Shown: one piece after another, positions 9,336 through 19,876 of the stretch | How the letters are laid out: every line of letters starts with the position of its first letter | Position numbering within the stretch: position 1 is the first letter of the stretch | Program-made: the position numbers and the translations under genes | Source: Benincasa hispida | Lineage: Eukaryota > Streptophyta > Magnoliopsida > Cucurbitales > Cucurbitaceae | Assembly (NCBI RefSeq): GCF_009727055.1 | Contig: NC_052349.1 | Span: 30,049,682 to 30,113,681, forward strand | DNA: 64,000 bases | Direction: 5' to 3' | Notes under the pieces: generated by a model | Database searches by the model: none | The model's input: the letters and a program-made list of their open reading frames with translations, nothing else | What the model was told of the DNA's origin: nothing

Positions 9336-9675
9336 CAAACGTTTCCACAGGGAGAGATAACTCTTAGTGTCGATACTGGTGAGGTTGTTTCAATTATTGT
9401 TGTAGGCAGGCTGAAGTTATTTGTTGACAAGAAATGTTATTTGTTACTAGATAATGTTTTCGTAGTTCCTCATATTAAGAGGAACTTAATCTGGGTTTCT
9501 TGTCTCATTGTACAAGGGTATATCGTCTCCTTTTCTGAGAATAAAGTGTTTATTTTCAAGCATGGAATGGACATTGGTTTTGATTCAATAAAAAGTAACT
9601 TATATGGACTAAGGCCATTAGTCATAAAAGCCTTGTTTAATACTGAAATATTCAATATGGCAACAATAGCTAGGT
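9336..9675 (+). pseudogene. Copia A protease/pre-integrase region, truncated
   Basis: The same frame continues after the stop with GRLKLFVDKKCYLLLDNVFV, VPHIKRNLIWVSCLI and NKVFIFKHGMDIGFDS, matching elements C (15070-15330) and E (32700-32970). Coding similarity stops at about 9672 (FNMATIA), and LTR sequence follows. Integrase, RT and RNase H are absent. Confidence 0.88.
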
Positions 9676-9997
9676 GTTCTAGTTCTGTTCGAAGTTCAAG
9701 GATCAAGTTGGATTCAATAGTGATCGAGGATTCTTCAGTTCGTGTTGTTGGTTGTTCTGATCGTTGCATTTGAGTACTTCGTTGGACGCATTGGAGATTG
9801 ATCGAGGGATACTTGAAGAAAAGTTCTTCAAAGGTTTGCATACTCTATTCCTTCTTCATTCTTTTAAGAAGCATACTTGTAATTTACTTATTATGCATAA
9901 TCTGTTCTTGTAGACTATAATTGTTTGAGTTCTTTGACAATGGGATTTGGAATGATCCGCTTTTGCTCACGGGATCTCTATGTTTAGATTTCCTTCA
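9676..9997 (+). repeat. Copia LTR fragment (last 322 bp) between A and C
   Basis: This matches 21800-22121 of the C 3' LTR from 'tctgttcgaagttcaagga' to the terminal TTCCTTCA at 9997. It serves as the remnant of the 5' LTR of element C. Its missing 5' part was lost in the deletion that fused it to pol of A. Confidence 0.88.
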
Positions 9998-9999
9998 AT

Positions 10000-10013
10000 T
10001 GTTATCAGAGCCA
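10000..10013 (+). other. Primer-binding site, copia C
   Basis: TGTTATCAGAGCCA follows the LTR end after two bases. It differs by one base from the Met-type site TGGTATCAGAGCCA. Confidence 0.85.
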
Positions 10014-10354
10014 GGTTATGATATTCCAAATTCCATTGTTGTATTGAACTTTATTTTACAGTCTTGGTGGGTTTTAAGTTTTTTCTACAATGCATTTAAG
10101 TGTTAAGTGTGTTTGTGGATGGCTTGATGGATGTTTCAGGATGTTGGCCTCTGTTTTAATGCTTTCTTTTACATTTCAAAATTAATATGTAAGGGCCTCC
10201 GCATTTTTGGGCATAATTAACTTGCTAACGAATCTATATTCAAAGTGTTTGAAGACTCTTAAGTTGTTCGTGATGAAGTTTCAAAGAAGCATGGAGATGC
10301 TTTTCTCATCGAGGAAGAAGAAGACCAAGCATTGGTCGTATCGTGTAGCCTAGA

Positions 10355-10805
10355 CTAAACGATCAAGTAGAAAATTTCTAACTCGATCGTGTAGCATTTA
10401 TAAACGATCGTATGGCTGATGCTAAACGAACGAGTAAAATGTATACTCGATCAGTTTGCGTTGGCTACACGATGGGGGTAAACAATCATTGAGTATATGA
10501 TACTCATCACATGGTAGGCGCACGCACTAAACGATCGAGTAGGCCAGCATGCTTCATCGCATAGTCATTGGCTACTCGATCACTTGGTATGTGATACTCG
10601 TCACTTGCTTCTTGATCGTCTAGACAATCATGCTTCATCATATAGTTGTCGTCTACTAGATCGTTTAGGCATGTGTTTAAACTCGGTGCGTTGGACAGTT
10701 GAGTGGCCTTCATGCTTCATCATATAGTCAAAGGTACTCGATCATTGCTCAACGTTACTCGACGATCACAAGGAAAAGCTACGCGATCAGTGGAACAAGG
10801 ATTCA
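10355..10805. repeat. Dense CGATCG-core motif array in leader C
   Basis: About fourteen copies in 450 bases, in both orientations, of a motif around aaACGATCGagtag or its complement ctaCTCGATCgttt (for example near 10361, 10381, 10403, 10532, 10574 and 10654). Spacing is irregular, about 15-45 bases. This is the densest cluster in the window. Confidence 0.75.
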
Positions 10806-10972
10806 CCCGAGCAGTTCAACACTTGGTTCGCTTGTTTGAACCGGTCGACTCAATGGTTCAATGTAATAGTTAGTTTTATTTTAGATTTTGAGGCATGTTA
10901 TCCTGGTCCATCATTATTTTTTAACATACATGAGATGTATGTTTGTTTAGATGCCATAATGTATGATATATA

Positions 10973-12777
10973 CGAAGGAAATAAGACATGAGGATTTCCA
11001 TGAGCAGCGGAATGATCGTTCCAAATTCCATTTGATATTGAACATACACAATTACAATACAAGAAACGAAAACTAACATGTCATGCATAAATATGAAATT
11101 ATAGAATGCTTTCAAATAAGATCAAGGGATAGAGTATCATACCTTTGAAGACTCATTCTTCAAACTTTCTCGATCACGAACGCTCGATCAGTCCCCAAGA
11201 TAACAATACACGAACGCTCGAACACAACGACCGCAACACAGCATGATCAACAGCAATCACCACACGAACAGCGCGAACACACAACGAACGGCCTACAAAA
11301 CCTCGAACTCAGTCGAGTTGAGTGAGGACAATACCACAATGGTTACCTGGTATTCTCAATGTGAGAATCCAGAAGTGTGGGCTCTGTGTGAACTTGGTTA
11401 GAGGAAGAGACCGGAGGAACAACAATCGTGTAGATGATTGAGCAAGTGGGAGATGAGAAGTGTCTATCGTATAGAAGAATACTCAATCGTGTAGAAGAAG
11501 GCAGCCTATCTATATAGATAATGCCTGTGATCATTTAGCTACGACCAACTGAGTAACTATCGCATAGTAACACTCCACGATCGTTTAGTCTCTCTTTATG
11601 AGCTATCATTTAGTGAAAACATTCCACTTGATAGGCAATTCGTGAGTACTTTTTCCGAATTGAGTAACTTCTTCTAAAATTAGGAAAAAAATTTTCCTTT
11701 TATCTCTCGGTTACCATAAACCACCAAATAACCTCCCACTCAATTGGTTATTAGAGAAAAAGAGATAATTATCCAACAATTAATATTATTATAAAAATAT
11801 TGATAACCTACTTTCCATATTATATTTAATAACATAGTTTGTAATATTCATCTCATGAAACATATAAAATCATAGTTCTTTTTCTATTTTTTTAGTACTT
11901 AATTGTAATCATATTTACAATTAATCCTCCACTTGGATGTATCTCATACATCACACCGATTAATCATATATAATCGAATTTTTCTCTTGTCAATTTTGAA
12001 CATTTCAAATCACCCCAAGAATTGATTCTCAACTTGAATCGTTAAGCCTATCAAGGGGAACTTTGGACCTGTAGCTTGAAGCTCCAACGGTACGTGAATA
12101 ACTGACTAAAACTCTTTAGTCACGGGATCCACCATCCGTTAACTGCCGTGCACTCCACTAAAGAACCGACAGCTGTACCTCCTCACTACAGATATATTTT
12201 GTGTCCATATTAACCAATCAACAGTGCGATAACCCTTCACAAATCGCTCGTAAGTACTATTGGGCCAATTTACCGTTATGCCCCTGTAGTTACATCTAAC
12301 TCCTTAAGTACTTCTGATCCCTCTAATGAACATAAGTCATTGTCCTACTATGACTGAGTCCTCTCTTCCAAAGAGAAGCTATGACCACTATGTTCAAGAC
12401 CTGGAATCAGCCCATAAGGGAGCAATCTATCTACATACCCCTGCTTCAGGGAAGAAGTGAATTTCATCTTGTGTAACCGAGTTTTCAGCTCCCCAATCAG
12501 ACAAATCCCAAAAAAGTAGGCATGTTGAGTTGGCAATCTGGCCACTCTCAGGTATCCCTTCTTAATCCTTATACTACAGATCTTTTTAGGTTATCACTTA
12601 AGGCATGATCCACTTGTATATCTCATATACATGCTTAAGTTTATATATAATAACCATGGAGCTTTGTTTATTGGATATGAGTAAATGCAAAATAAAATAA
12701 CTCTTATTTTATTCATAACAATGTGTACAGTTTACAAACTACGTGACTCTGGGAGAATTAGGACACCAATCCTAACA
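10973..12777 (-). mobile_element. Solo copia LTR, TSD atata
   Basis: On the minus strand it runs from TGTTAGGATTGG at 12777 to the TTCCTTC terminus at 10973, 1805 bp, in the A/C/D/E family. It has no internal region and is flanked by atata at 10968-10972 and 12778-12782. A solo LTR forms when the two LTRs of an inserted element recombine. It interrupts the leader of element C. Confidence 0.92.
11400..11620. repeat. CGATCG-like motif cluster in solo LTR
   Basis: Variants such as aacaatcgtgtag, ctatcgtatag, ctcaatcgtgtag and cacgatcgtttag occupy the same LTR position as in copies A, C, D and E. Confidence 0.65.
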
Positions 12778-12782
12778 ATATA

Positions 12783-14355
12783 GATTTAAAACCCACCTTA
12801 GGTTATGCATTTATTCATGCATCATCTTTATATTGTAAGTGTTATAATATAGTAGATTCCATGATTAAATTATATTAAAGCATGCCCATGCGTCATATAA
12901 TATAAGAGTTATATTTATGCATGCATTAAGCATATTCATGCATCATCTTTATACTATAAGTTTTATAGTATAAGGGTGTATGAGAGCATGTATGCTAGGT
13001 TCATTACTTTGTTATATAAGAGTTATATAAAAGTAATAATGAATGAACAATGCGTGGAGCATGACATTTAGGTTTATTTATAAGAGTTCTAAATACCTTG
13101 TGGGTGTTGCTTCATATTGTGGTTGGTTTTACATGTTTCATATTTTATAAGGGTTATAATTAATGAAATTAGAATTAAAATTGATAACCAAGAGTTGCAT
13201 GCAAACTTAGGTAAAATCATATTTTAAAATGGTTTTAAAATTTGATTAAGATAGACCTAAGTTCATGGTTCTAATGAGATTAGAAACCTAAGTTTAATCT
13301 CTTAAATCATTTAATAGGATTAATTGATTTCCATAAAAGATTAAATTTGTAATAAACCTATCTATAAGAGACCTTTTGGCTAAGGTGGGTTCTGGTTAGG
13401 TTAGGGTATTTAAGCTGACGAAAATGGAACAAACCTACCTGGGAGCCTACCTGGAAAGGTGAATTAGATAGATTTGCTACAAGCACGCAACAATTGATTA
13501 TATGTTCGTTAAAGAGTTTAATGAATGTTCATCAAAAGTTGTTTAAATTTCCAAAGGAAGAGTTACTTTAGGGCAAACCTAAACAGTCACTTAGTTAAAA
13601 TAATTACCCGTGTTTTTTCTAAGTAAACTAATCCCTAGGTTCTTAAAATACTCAATGGGAGGAAAAGATATATATGATATGTCAATTCCACTCATGTTTC
13701 TCCCTCAATGTTTACGCCGTGAGATTCATGCTTGGCCTCGTGGTGCCCTAGAAGCGTCCCCCTTCGGATGGTGTTTGCATGGGTCAATATCAAGGTGAAC
13801 GGAGAGAGTATTTATAGTAAGTGAGTGAAGGATGTGTGTCAACATATCCTGCGGTCTCCTTCATTGGTTTGCACCATGAGATCTTCTTGCACAGCCTTGT
13901 GGTGCCCGTGGGAGCGTCCCCCTTCAGATGGTTTGTGCGGTAGGTCAATGTCAAGGTGAACTCTAGAAATGGATAGGGTCACTTTATTTTTTTTCCCCAA
14001 TTGGATTTTTTCCCTTCGGATTGGTTGCTTAGGGCAGAACTCTAGGATCTAAAATGAAGTGTCACATTTAAGGGAAATTTTTAAGCAAGTTAATGATTTC
14101 TTGACCAAATCAATGATGGCTAATCATTATAGAAATAAGAGTTGTTCTGTGTAATGATTGGTTGAGAGTGTCTAATCAGAGGAGGAAGAAATTGACTACC
14201 CTTTGGTGGCTTTTGTCCTAAACCACTGAAGCGTCATTGCAAAACTAGATGTCACATAGGGTTCATTTAGATTTTGCTAAACCAGATTGGATTTGTTTTT
14301 TAAAAGTATTTGCTAAAATCTAATGTAGATCAATATATTTGTTTTTTTCAGAAAC
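12783..14355 (+). other. Copia C leader, second part
   Basis: It resumes after the solo LTR and matches 7200-8760 of copia A. It contains tataagtgttata-type words, two 'cgtgagatc(t/a)'-headed imperfect repeats near 13718 and 13875, and 'tttttcccttcggattgg'. No protein domain is seen except the short ORF at 13655. Confidence 0.75.
13655..13798 (+). CDS. Short conserved leader ORF (copy C)
   Basis: A 47-codon frame, MGGKDIYDMSIPLMFLPQCL then REIHAWPRGALEASPFGWCL. It matches the frame at 8070 in copia A with an in-frame 3-base indel. No known domain and no strong start context is visible. If translated, it would precede gag by about 560 bases. The call rests only on conserved frame between two diverged copies. 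Confidence 0.35.
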   Translation: MGGKDIYDMSIPLMFLPQCLRREIHAWPRGALEASPFGWCLHGSISR

Positions 14356-14812
14356 ATGTCATTGTATAATTTTCTGTTAGTTGCCTTTTCTAATTTGAAT
14401 GATTACATACATTGGAAAGAGTTTATTAAAACGTATTTCATGGTGAATGACCTCGAGTTTGTCATAGTTGAGGAGTGTGCTCAAGTCCCGTCCCTTGATG
14501 CACCGTGAAATGTTCATAATGCATATGAGATGTGGATGAAGGCTATGGCCCGATTTCATATTTTGGCTAGTATACCTGATGCATTGCCCAAGAGGGTTGA
14601 GAACATGGTCATTGCACAAGAGATCATGGACTCGTTGCAAGAATTGTTTGAATGTAAGTTCTCACTTTTTGAGCAAAATGGGATTGATGACAAAGAAATC
14701 AGTAGTATTAGTTCCAAAGATAATCTCCAGTCTTTCTTGAATGAAGGGACTAAAAGAGAAAGTAATTGTTGCTGACTCTGATCAAGTTCATTGATGGAAA
14801 TTATTCTCTTAA
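14356..14812 (+). pseudogene. Copia C gag, variant without zinc knuckle
   Basis: The ATG at 14356 opens the usual N-terminal Gag block (NDYIHWKEFIKTYF, VIVEECAQVPSLDAP). A stop follows at 14507-14509, then MARFHILASIPDALPKRVEN and AQEIMDSLQELFEC. As in copies A and E, the capsid C-terminal half and CCHC knuckle are replaced by an unfamiliar Ser/Asn-rich segment (KEISSISSKDNLQSF). A frameshift near 14780 precedes the next frame. Confidence 0.85.
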
Positions 14813-15682
14813 ATGGAACTTGAAGCTTATATAGGTTCTGATACTGATCTCACTACTCTTCGAACGAGGAAGAAGTCTAATTACAGTACATGTGATTTAT
14901 TTTTCTTGGAGACGTGTTTGGTAGAAAATGATAATTCTGCCTGGATACGTGATTCATGTGCTACCAATCACATATGTTCCTCTAATCAAGGATTTAGTTC
15001 CTGGAAAAAGTTGGAAGATGGAGAGATGATTCTTAGAGTCGGTATTGGTGAGGTTGTTTCTGCAGTTGCTGTAGGCAGGCTTAAGTTATTTTTGGACACG
15101 AAACATTATCTGTTATTGGATAATGTTTATGTAGTTCCTCATATAAAGAGGAAATTAATTTCAATTTCTTGTCTAATTGAACAAGGTTATTCCATCTTCT
15201 TTTCCGAGAATAAAACGTTTATTTTTAAGAATGATATGGAGATTGATTTTGGTTCAGTGGAAAATAACTTGTATGTACTAAGGCTGTTAGTCATAAAAGC
15301 CTTGGTTATTACTAAAATGTTTAGAACAACAACAACTGCAAAAAGACCAAGGGTTTCTACTAAGGAAAATGCCCATCTTTGGCATCTGAGGTTAGGTCAC
15401 ATCAATCTTAATAGGATTGAGAAGTTGGTGAAATGTGGACTTCTAAATGGTTTAGAAGAAAACTCTTTGTCGATATGTGAATCATGCCTTGAAGGAAAAA
15501 TGACCAAACGACCTTTTACTGGAAAAGGTTATAGAACCAAGGAAACCTTGGAGCTTATACATTTAGACCTCTGTGGTCCGATGAGTGTAAGAGCAAGAAG
15601 TGGGTATGAATATTTCATCTCTTTCATAGATGATTATTCAAGATATGTCAAGATATGGGTATCTATACCTAATGCAACATAA
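14813..15682 (+). pseudogene. Copia C protease, pre-integrase and integrase N-terminus
   Basis: A 289-codon frame. The protease site reads DSCATNH where DSGATNH is expected, so the active-site Gly is lost. The GAG-pre-integrase and HHCC region follows: HLWHLRLGHINLNRIEKLVK, CESCLEGKMTKRPF, then HLDLCGPMSVRARSGYEYF and the first integrase Asp in FIDDYSRY. The frame breaks because of a 10-bp tandem duplication (tcaagatatg at 15638-15647 and 15648-15657). Confidence 0.9.
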
Positions 15683-16584
15683 GTCTGACGCTCTTGAAAA
15701 GTTCAAGAAGTATAAGACTGAAGTTGAAAACTTGTTATGTAAGAAGATAAAAACACTACGATCTGATCATGGTGGAGAGTATATGGATTTATAGTTCCAG
15801 AACTATATGATAGAACATGGAATCACATCCCAATTCTCAGCCCAGGTACACCTCAGCAGAATGGTGTATCAGAAAGGAGAAACAGAACCTTGTTGGACAT
15901 GGTTCGGTCTATAATGAGTTATGCTCATCTTCCAGACTCGTTTTGGGGATTTCTAGAAGAGACTGCAATTTATATTTTGAATAATGTTCCCTCAAAAAGT
16001 TTTTCTGAAACACCTTTTGAGTTATGGAGAGGCCATAAAGGTAGTTTACGCCACTTCAAGATTTGGGGATGTCCGGCCCACGTGCTTGTGGCTAACCCTA
16101 AAAAGTTGGAACCTTGTTCAAAAGTTTTTCTATTTGTAGGATACCCCAAAAAAAAACTTGGGGCGGATATTTCTATGATCTAAGTGAGAATAAGGTGTTT
16201 GTATCGACAAATTCTATCTTTTTGGAAGAAGACAACATAAGGGATCATAAACCACGAAGTAAGCTTGTTTAAATGAGATTTCTAGTAAGACTACTAAGAG
16301 TTCAACAAGAGATGTTGAATAGATTGATAGATCAAAAAGAGTTGTTGATGTCGGTTCATCTAGTCAACCATCTCAAGAGTTGAGACTGCCTCGACGTAGT
16401 GGAAGGGTTGCAAACCCATCAGAACGCTACATGGGTTTGACTGAAGCCCAAAACATCATATCTGATGATGGAGTTAAGGATCCATTGTCTTATAAGCTAG
16501 CAATGGAGGATGTTGACAAATGAGTGGATTAAAGCCATGAATCAGGAAATGGAGTTTATGTAACTCAATTCTGTCTGGGAACTT
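15683..16584 (+). pseudogene. Copia C integrase core and C-terminal linker
   Basis: In shifting frames it reads KIKTLRSDHGGEYMDL (second catalytic Asp kept), a stop at Glu/Phe, then [17 protein letters not shown] (catalytic Glu kept). The long frame 15890-16183 covers AHLPDSFWG, SETPFELWRGHKGSLRHFKI and VANPKKLEPCSKVFLFVGYP. Further frameshifts precede the RGG-poor linker with LRLPRRSGRVANPSERYMGL. Confidence 0.88.
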
Positions 16585-17144
16585 GTGGATCAACCTGATG
16601 GGGTAAAACCTATAGGTTGTAAGTGGATCTACAAGAGGAAAAGAGGTGTAGATGGAAAATTGCAGACCTTTAAGGCAAGACTTGTGGCTAAGGGTTATAC
16701 CCAGGTCAAGGGAGTGGACTATGAGGAAACTTTCTCATCTGTTGTCATATTGAAGTCTATCAGAATTTTCCTGTCCATAGCCACATTTTATGATTATGAG
16801 ATATGGCAAATGGACGTCAAGACTTCCTTTTTGAATGGTAATCTTGAGAAGAGTATCTACATGGCTCAACCAGAGGGGTTCATTGATCCAGATCAAGAGT
16901 AAAAGGTTTGCAAGCTTAATAGGTCCATTTATGGATTGAAAAAAGCATCTAGATCTTGGAACAATAGATTTGATAGTGCAATCAAATCATTTGGCTTTGA
17001 TTAGGATGTTGATGAGCCTTGTGTTTACAAGAAAATCATCAACAGCTAAGTAGCTTTCCTAGTACTATATGTGGATGATATCCCATTAGGAATGATGTAG
17101 GTTTTCTGATTGACATTAAGAAATGGCTAGCTGCTCAATTCCAA
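16585..17144 (+). pseudogene. Copia C reverse transcriptase
   Basis: RT (RVT_2 type) reads [60 protein letters not shown], then a stop at 16900, [20 protein letters not shown], and the catalytic YVDDI near 17070. A one-base loss follows the active site. It is orthologous in order and spacing to 26600-27116. Confidence 0.9.
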
Positions 17145-18044
17145 ATGAAAGTTTTAGGAAAGGCGCTATTTGTTCTAGGGATCCAAATTATAAGGGGTCA
17201 TAAGAACAAAAGGTTAGCCTTGTCTCAGGCATCGTACATTGACAAGATGTTGATCAGGTACTCGATGCAGAATTCCAAGAGGGGTTTATTACCTTTCAGA
17301 CATGGAATTATTTTGTCTAAGGAACAGTGTCCTAAGCCACCTCAAGAGGTTGAGGAAATGAGATGGATTCCCTATGCATCAGTTGTTGGTAGCCTTATGT
17401 ATGCAATGTTATGTACTAGACTTGACATTTTCTATGTAGTAGGGATTGTCAGTCGATATCAATCCAATCCAGGATTAGATCACTGGACAGCGGTCAAAAC
17501 GATCCTCAAGTATCTTCGAAAAACGAGGGACTATATGCTTGTGTATGGAGATAAGGATTTGATCATTATAGAATACACACACTCTGACTTTCAGACTGAT
17601 AGAGATTCTTGGAAATCGACATCAAGGTCAGTGTTCACTCTGGATGGAGGGGCTGTAGTTTAGTGAAACATCAAGTAGGGATGCATCGCAGACTCCACTA
17701 CGGAAGCCGAATACATAGCCGCTTGTGAAGCTGCTAAAGAGGTTGTTTGGCTTAGGAATTTCCCTACCGATTTGGAAGTTGTTCCAAATATGTCTTTGCC
17801 AATCACACTCTATTGTTATAACAACGGGGTTGTGGCAAATTCTAAGGAACCTCAGAGTCACAGAAGAGGTAAGCACATTGAATGGAAGTATCATTTGATC
17901 AAGGAGATTGTGCATCGCAGTGATGTGATACTCATCAAGATCGCGTCGGAGCACAATGTTGTTGATTCATCTACAAATGCTCTCATGGCTAAAGTGTTCG
18001 AGGGTCATCTTGAGGGTCATCTTGAGAGTCGGTGTCTAAGGTAA
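17145..18044 (+). pseudogene. Copia C RT C-terminus and RNase H
   Basis: The frame 17145-17663 reads [60 protein letters not shown] and the RNase H start YTHSDFQTDRDSWKSTSRSV (first acidic residue changed from Asp to His). After a stop in place of Trp (tag at 17661), RNase H continues with TTEAEYIAACEAAKEVVWL and LYCYNNGVVANSKEPQSHRR, ending at 18044 just before the non-coding tail and LTR. Confidence 0.9.
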
Positions 18045-19619
18045 GTGGGAGATGATACTGGGGTCTAGAGTATGGCCTAGTTTATTGTATATTGTATTGT
18101 TTTTTGTATTGTACATTAGTCTCTCAAGGCATTAGAACAAGTTGGAGATTGTTGGGATTAGTGTTTTAATTCTCCTGGTAGTCTCATAGTTTGTAAACAC
18201 TTTGTGAACATATTGTTATTAATAAAATAAATATTATTTTATAACCATTTACTCAATCCGATAAACTAAGATCCGTGGTTATTTTATGTAACTTAAGCAT
18301 GTACGTAGAGACATACAAGTGGATCATGCCTTAAGTAATAACTTAAATGGTATGTAGTATAAGGATAAAGGAGGGATACCTTATCTTGGTGAAACTATGG
18401 ATACAACCCAGTTTGTAGATGTTACAAGTGTTGTAAAGTGCTACAAATGGTTTGATCCTTACCATTCATGTAGAGACATGCGAGTGGGGGTATCCTATAC
18501 AAAGAGTTTGTATAAGACCGGACCACGAGATGATTAGTCTCTTTATATAACGCCATTCATAATTGAGACTTACATTTCACTAGGATGACCATATGTGACA
18601 TGACCTTAATCCTAAGTGAGTTAGGAACTCCTGCTCATGAGGGCGGTCCTTTGATTTGCATGCGTGAGAGTGGCTAGATTTCTAACTCAACAAGCTTACC
18701 ATTTTAGAGATTAGTCTGATTAGGGAGTTGAAAACTCAGCTACACAAAATGGAATTCACTCCTTCCCTGAAGTAAGGGTAAGTAGATAAATTTCTCCGTT
18801 AAGGGATGATTCTGGGTCTGGAACATAGTGGCCACACCCTCTCTTGGGAAGAGAGGACTCAGTCATAGTGGAACTATGACTTATTGTTCATTAGAGGAAT
18901 TAGTGGTACTTATGGAGTTAGATGTAACTACAGGGGCAAAACGTTAAATTAGCCTAGATGTACTTACGAGCGATTTGTGAAGGGTCATCGCACTATTGAT
19001 TAGTTATATCCAATGGACACAAAAATATATTTGTAGTGCGAAGAGTGCAACTATCAGTCTTTAGTGGAGTGACCAACAGTTAATGGATGGTGGATCTCGT
19101 GAGTAAAGAGTTTAGTCAGTTATTCACGTACCATTGGAGCTTCAAGCTACAGGTCCATAAGGTCCCCTTAGTAGCTCAATAATTTCAAGTTGAGAATCAG
19201 ATTTTGGGTTAGTTTGAAGTGTTCAAATTAACAAGAGAAAATTTAATTATATGTGATATAAATAAATTAATTCAATTATATGTGATATAATTGATATGAT
19301 GTATTAGATACATTAATTGGAGGAATTAAAATAAATATGATTTATATTAAATACTCTAACATAGAAAAGGAACTATGGTTTATATGTTTCATATGATGAA
19401 ATATTAAAACTATCGGTTATAAATATAATATGATAAGTTGGTTATCATATTTATTTATAATATATTAATTATATGATAATTATCCTTTTTCTTTAAAAAA
19501 CCGAATTGAGTGGGAGGTTTGAAAACGGTTATGGTAACTGTGAGATAAAAGGAAATTTTTTTTCTAAAATTAGAAGATAATTCATTCGGATTGATCTCAC
19601 AGAAAAGCTATCGACTAAA

Positions 19620-19810
19620 AGCATTTTACTAAACGATAGCATATAGAGACTAAACGAACAAGTTTCGAGTTTACTATACGATAGTTACTTGTTACTCGTT
19701 ACTACATGATCGAGTAGCAAAGTCTATACGATAGGCTTATTCTTACTAAACAATCGATTATCTAGTCATACGATAGATTTCATCCATCTCCTACTTACTC
19801 GATCGTCTAC
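19620..19810. repeat. CGATCG-like motif cluster in C 3' LTR
   Basis: Variants include taaacgatagcatatag, tatacgatagttactt, catgatcgagtagc, aaacaatcgattatc and actcgatcgtctacc. Confidence 0.68.
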
Positions 19811-19876
19811 CTCCTTCATTTCTTTATCCAAAGTCACACAGAGCCCACAACTCCTGGATTCTCACACGGAGAATAC

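Larger units (their letters stand above)
1..9675 (+). mobile_element. Ty1-copia element A, truncated, with nested gypsy
   Basis: The element has an LTR (running in from outside the window), a Met-type primer site, a leader of more than 2 kb, gag, and the start of pol. Pol stops abruptly near 9675, where LTR sequence begins. The leader is split by gypsy element G1 (2229-7085); removing G1 rejoins sequence that matches the uninterrupted leader of element C near 10830-10900. RT and RNase H are absent, so A cannot have moved by its own enzymes in its present form. Element boundaries are read from homology among the copies inside this window. Confidence 0.85.

Noticed and set aside
9470..9841. 123-codon minus-strand ORF
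   Set aside because: Antisense to copia A protease/pre-integrase and the LTR junction.
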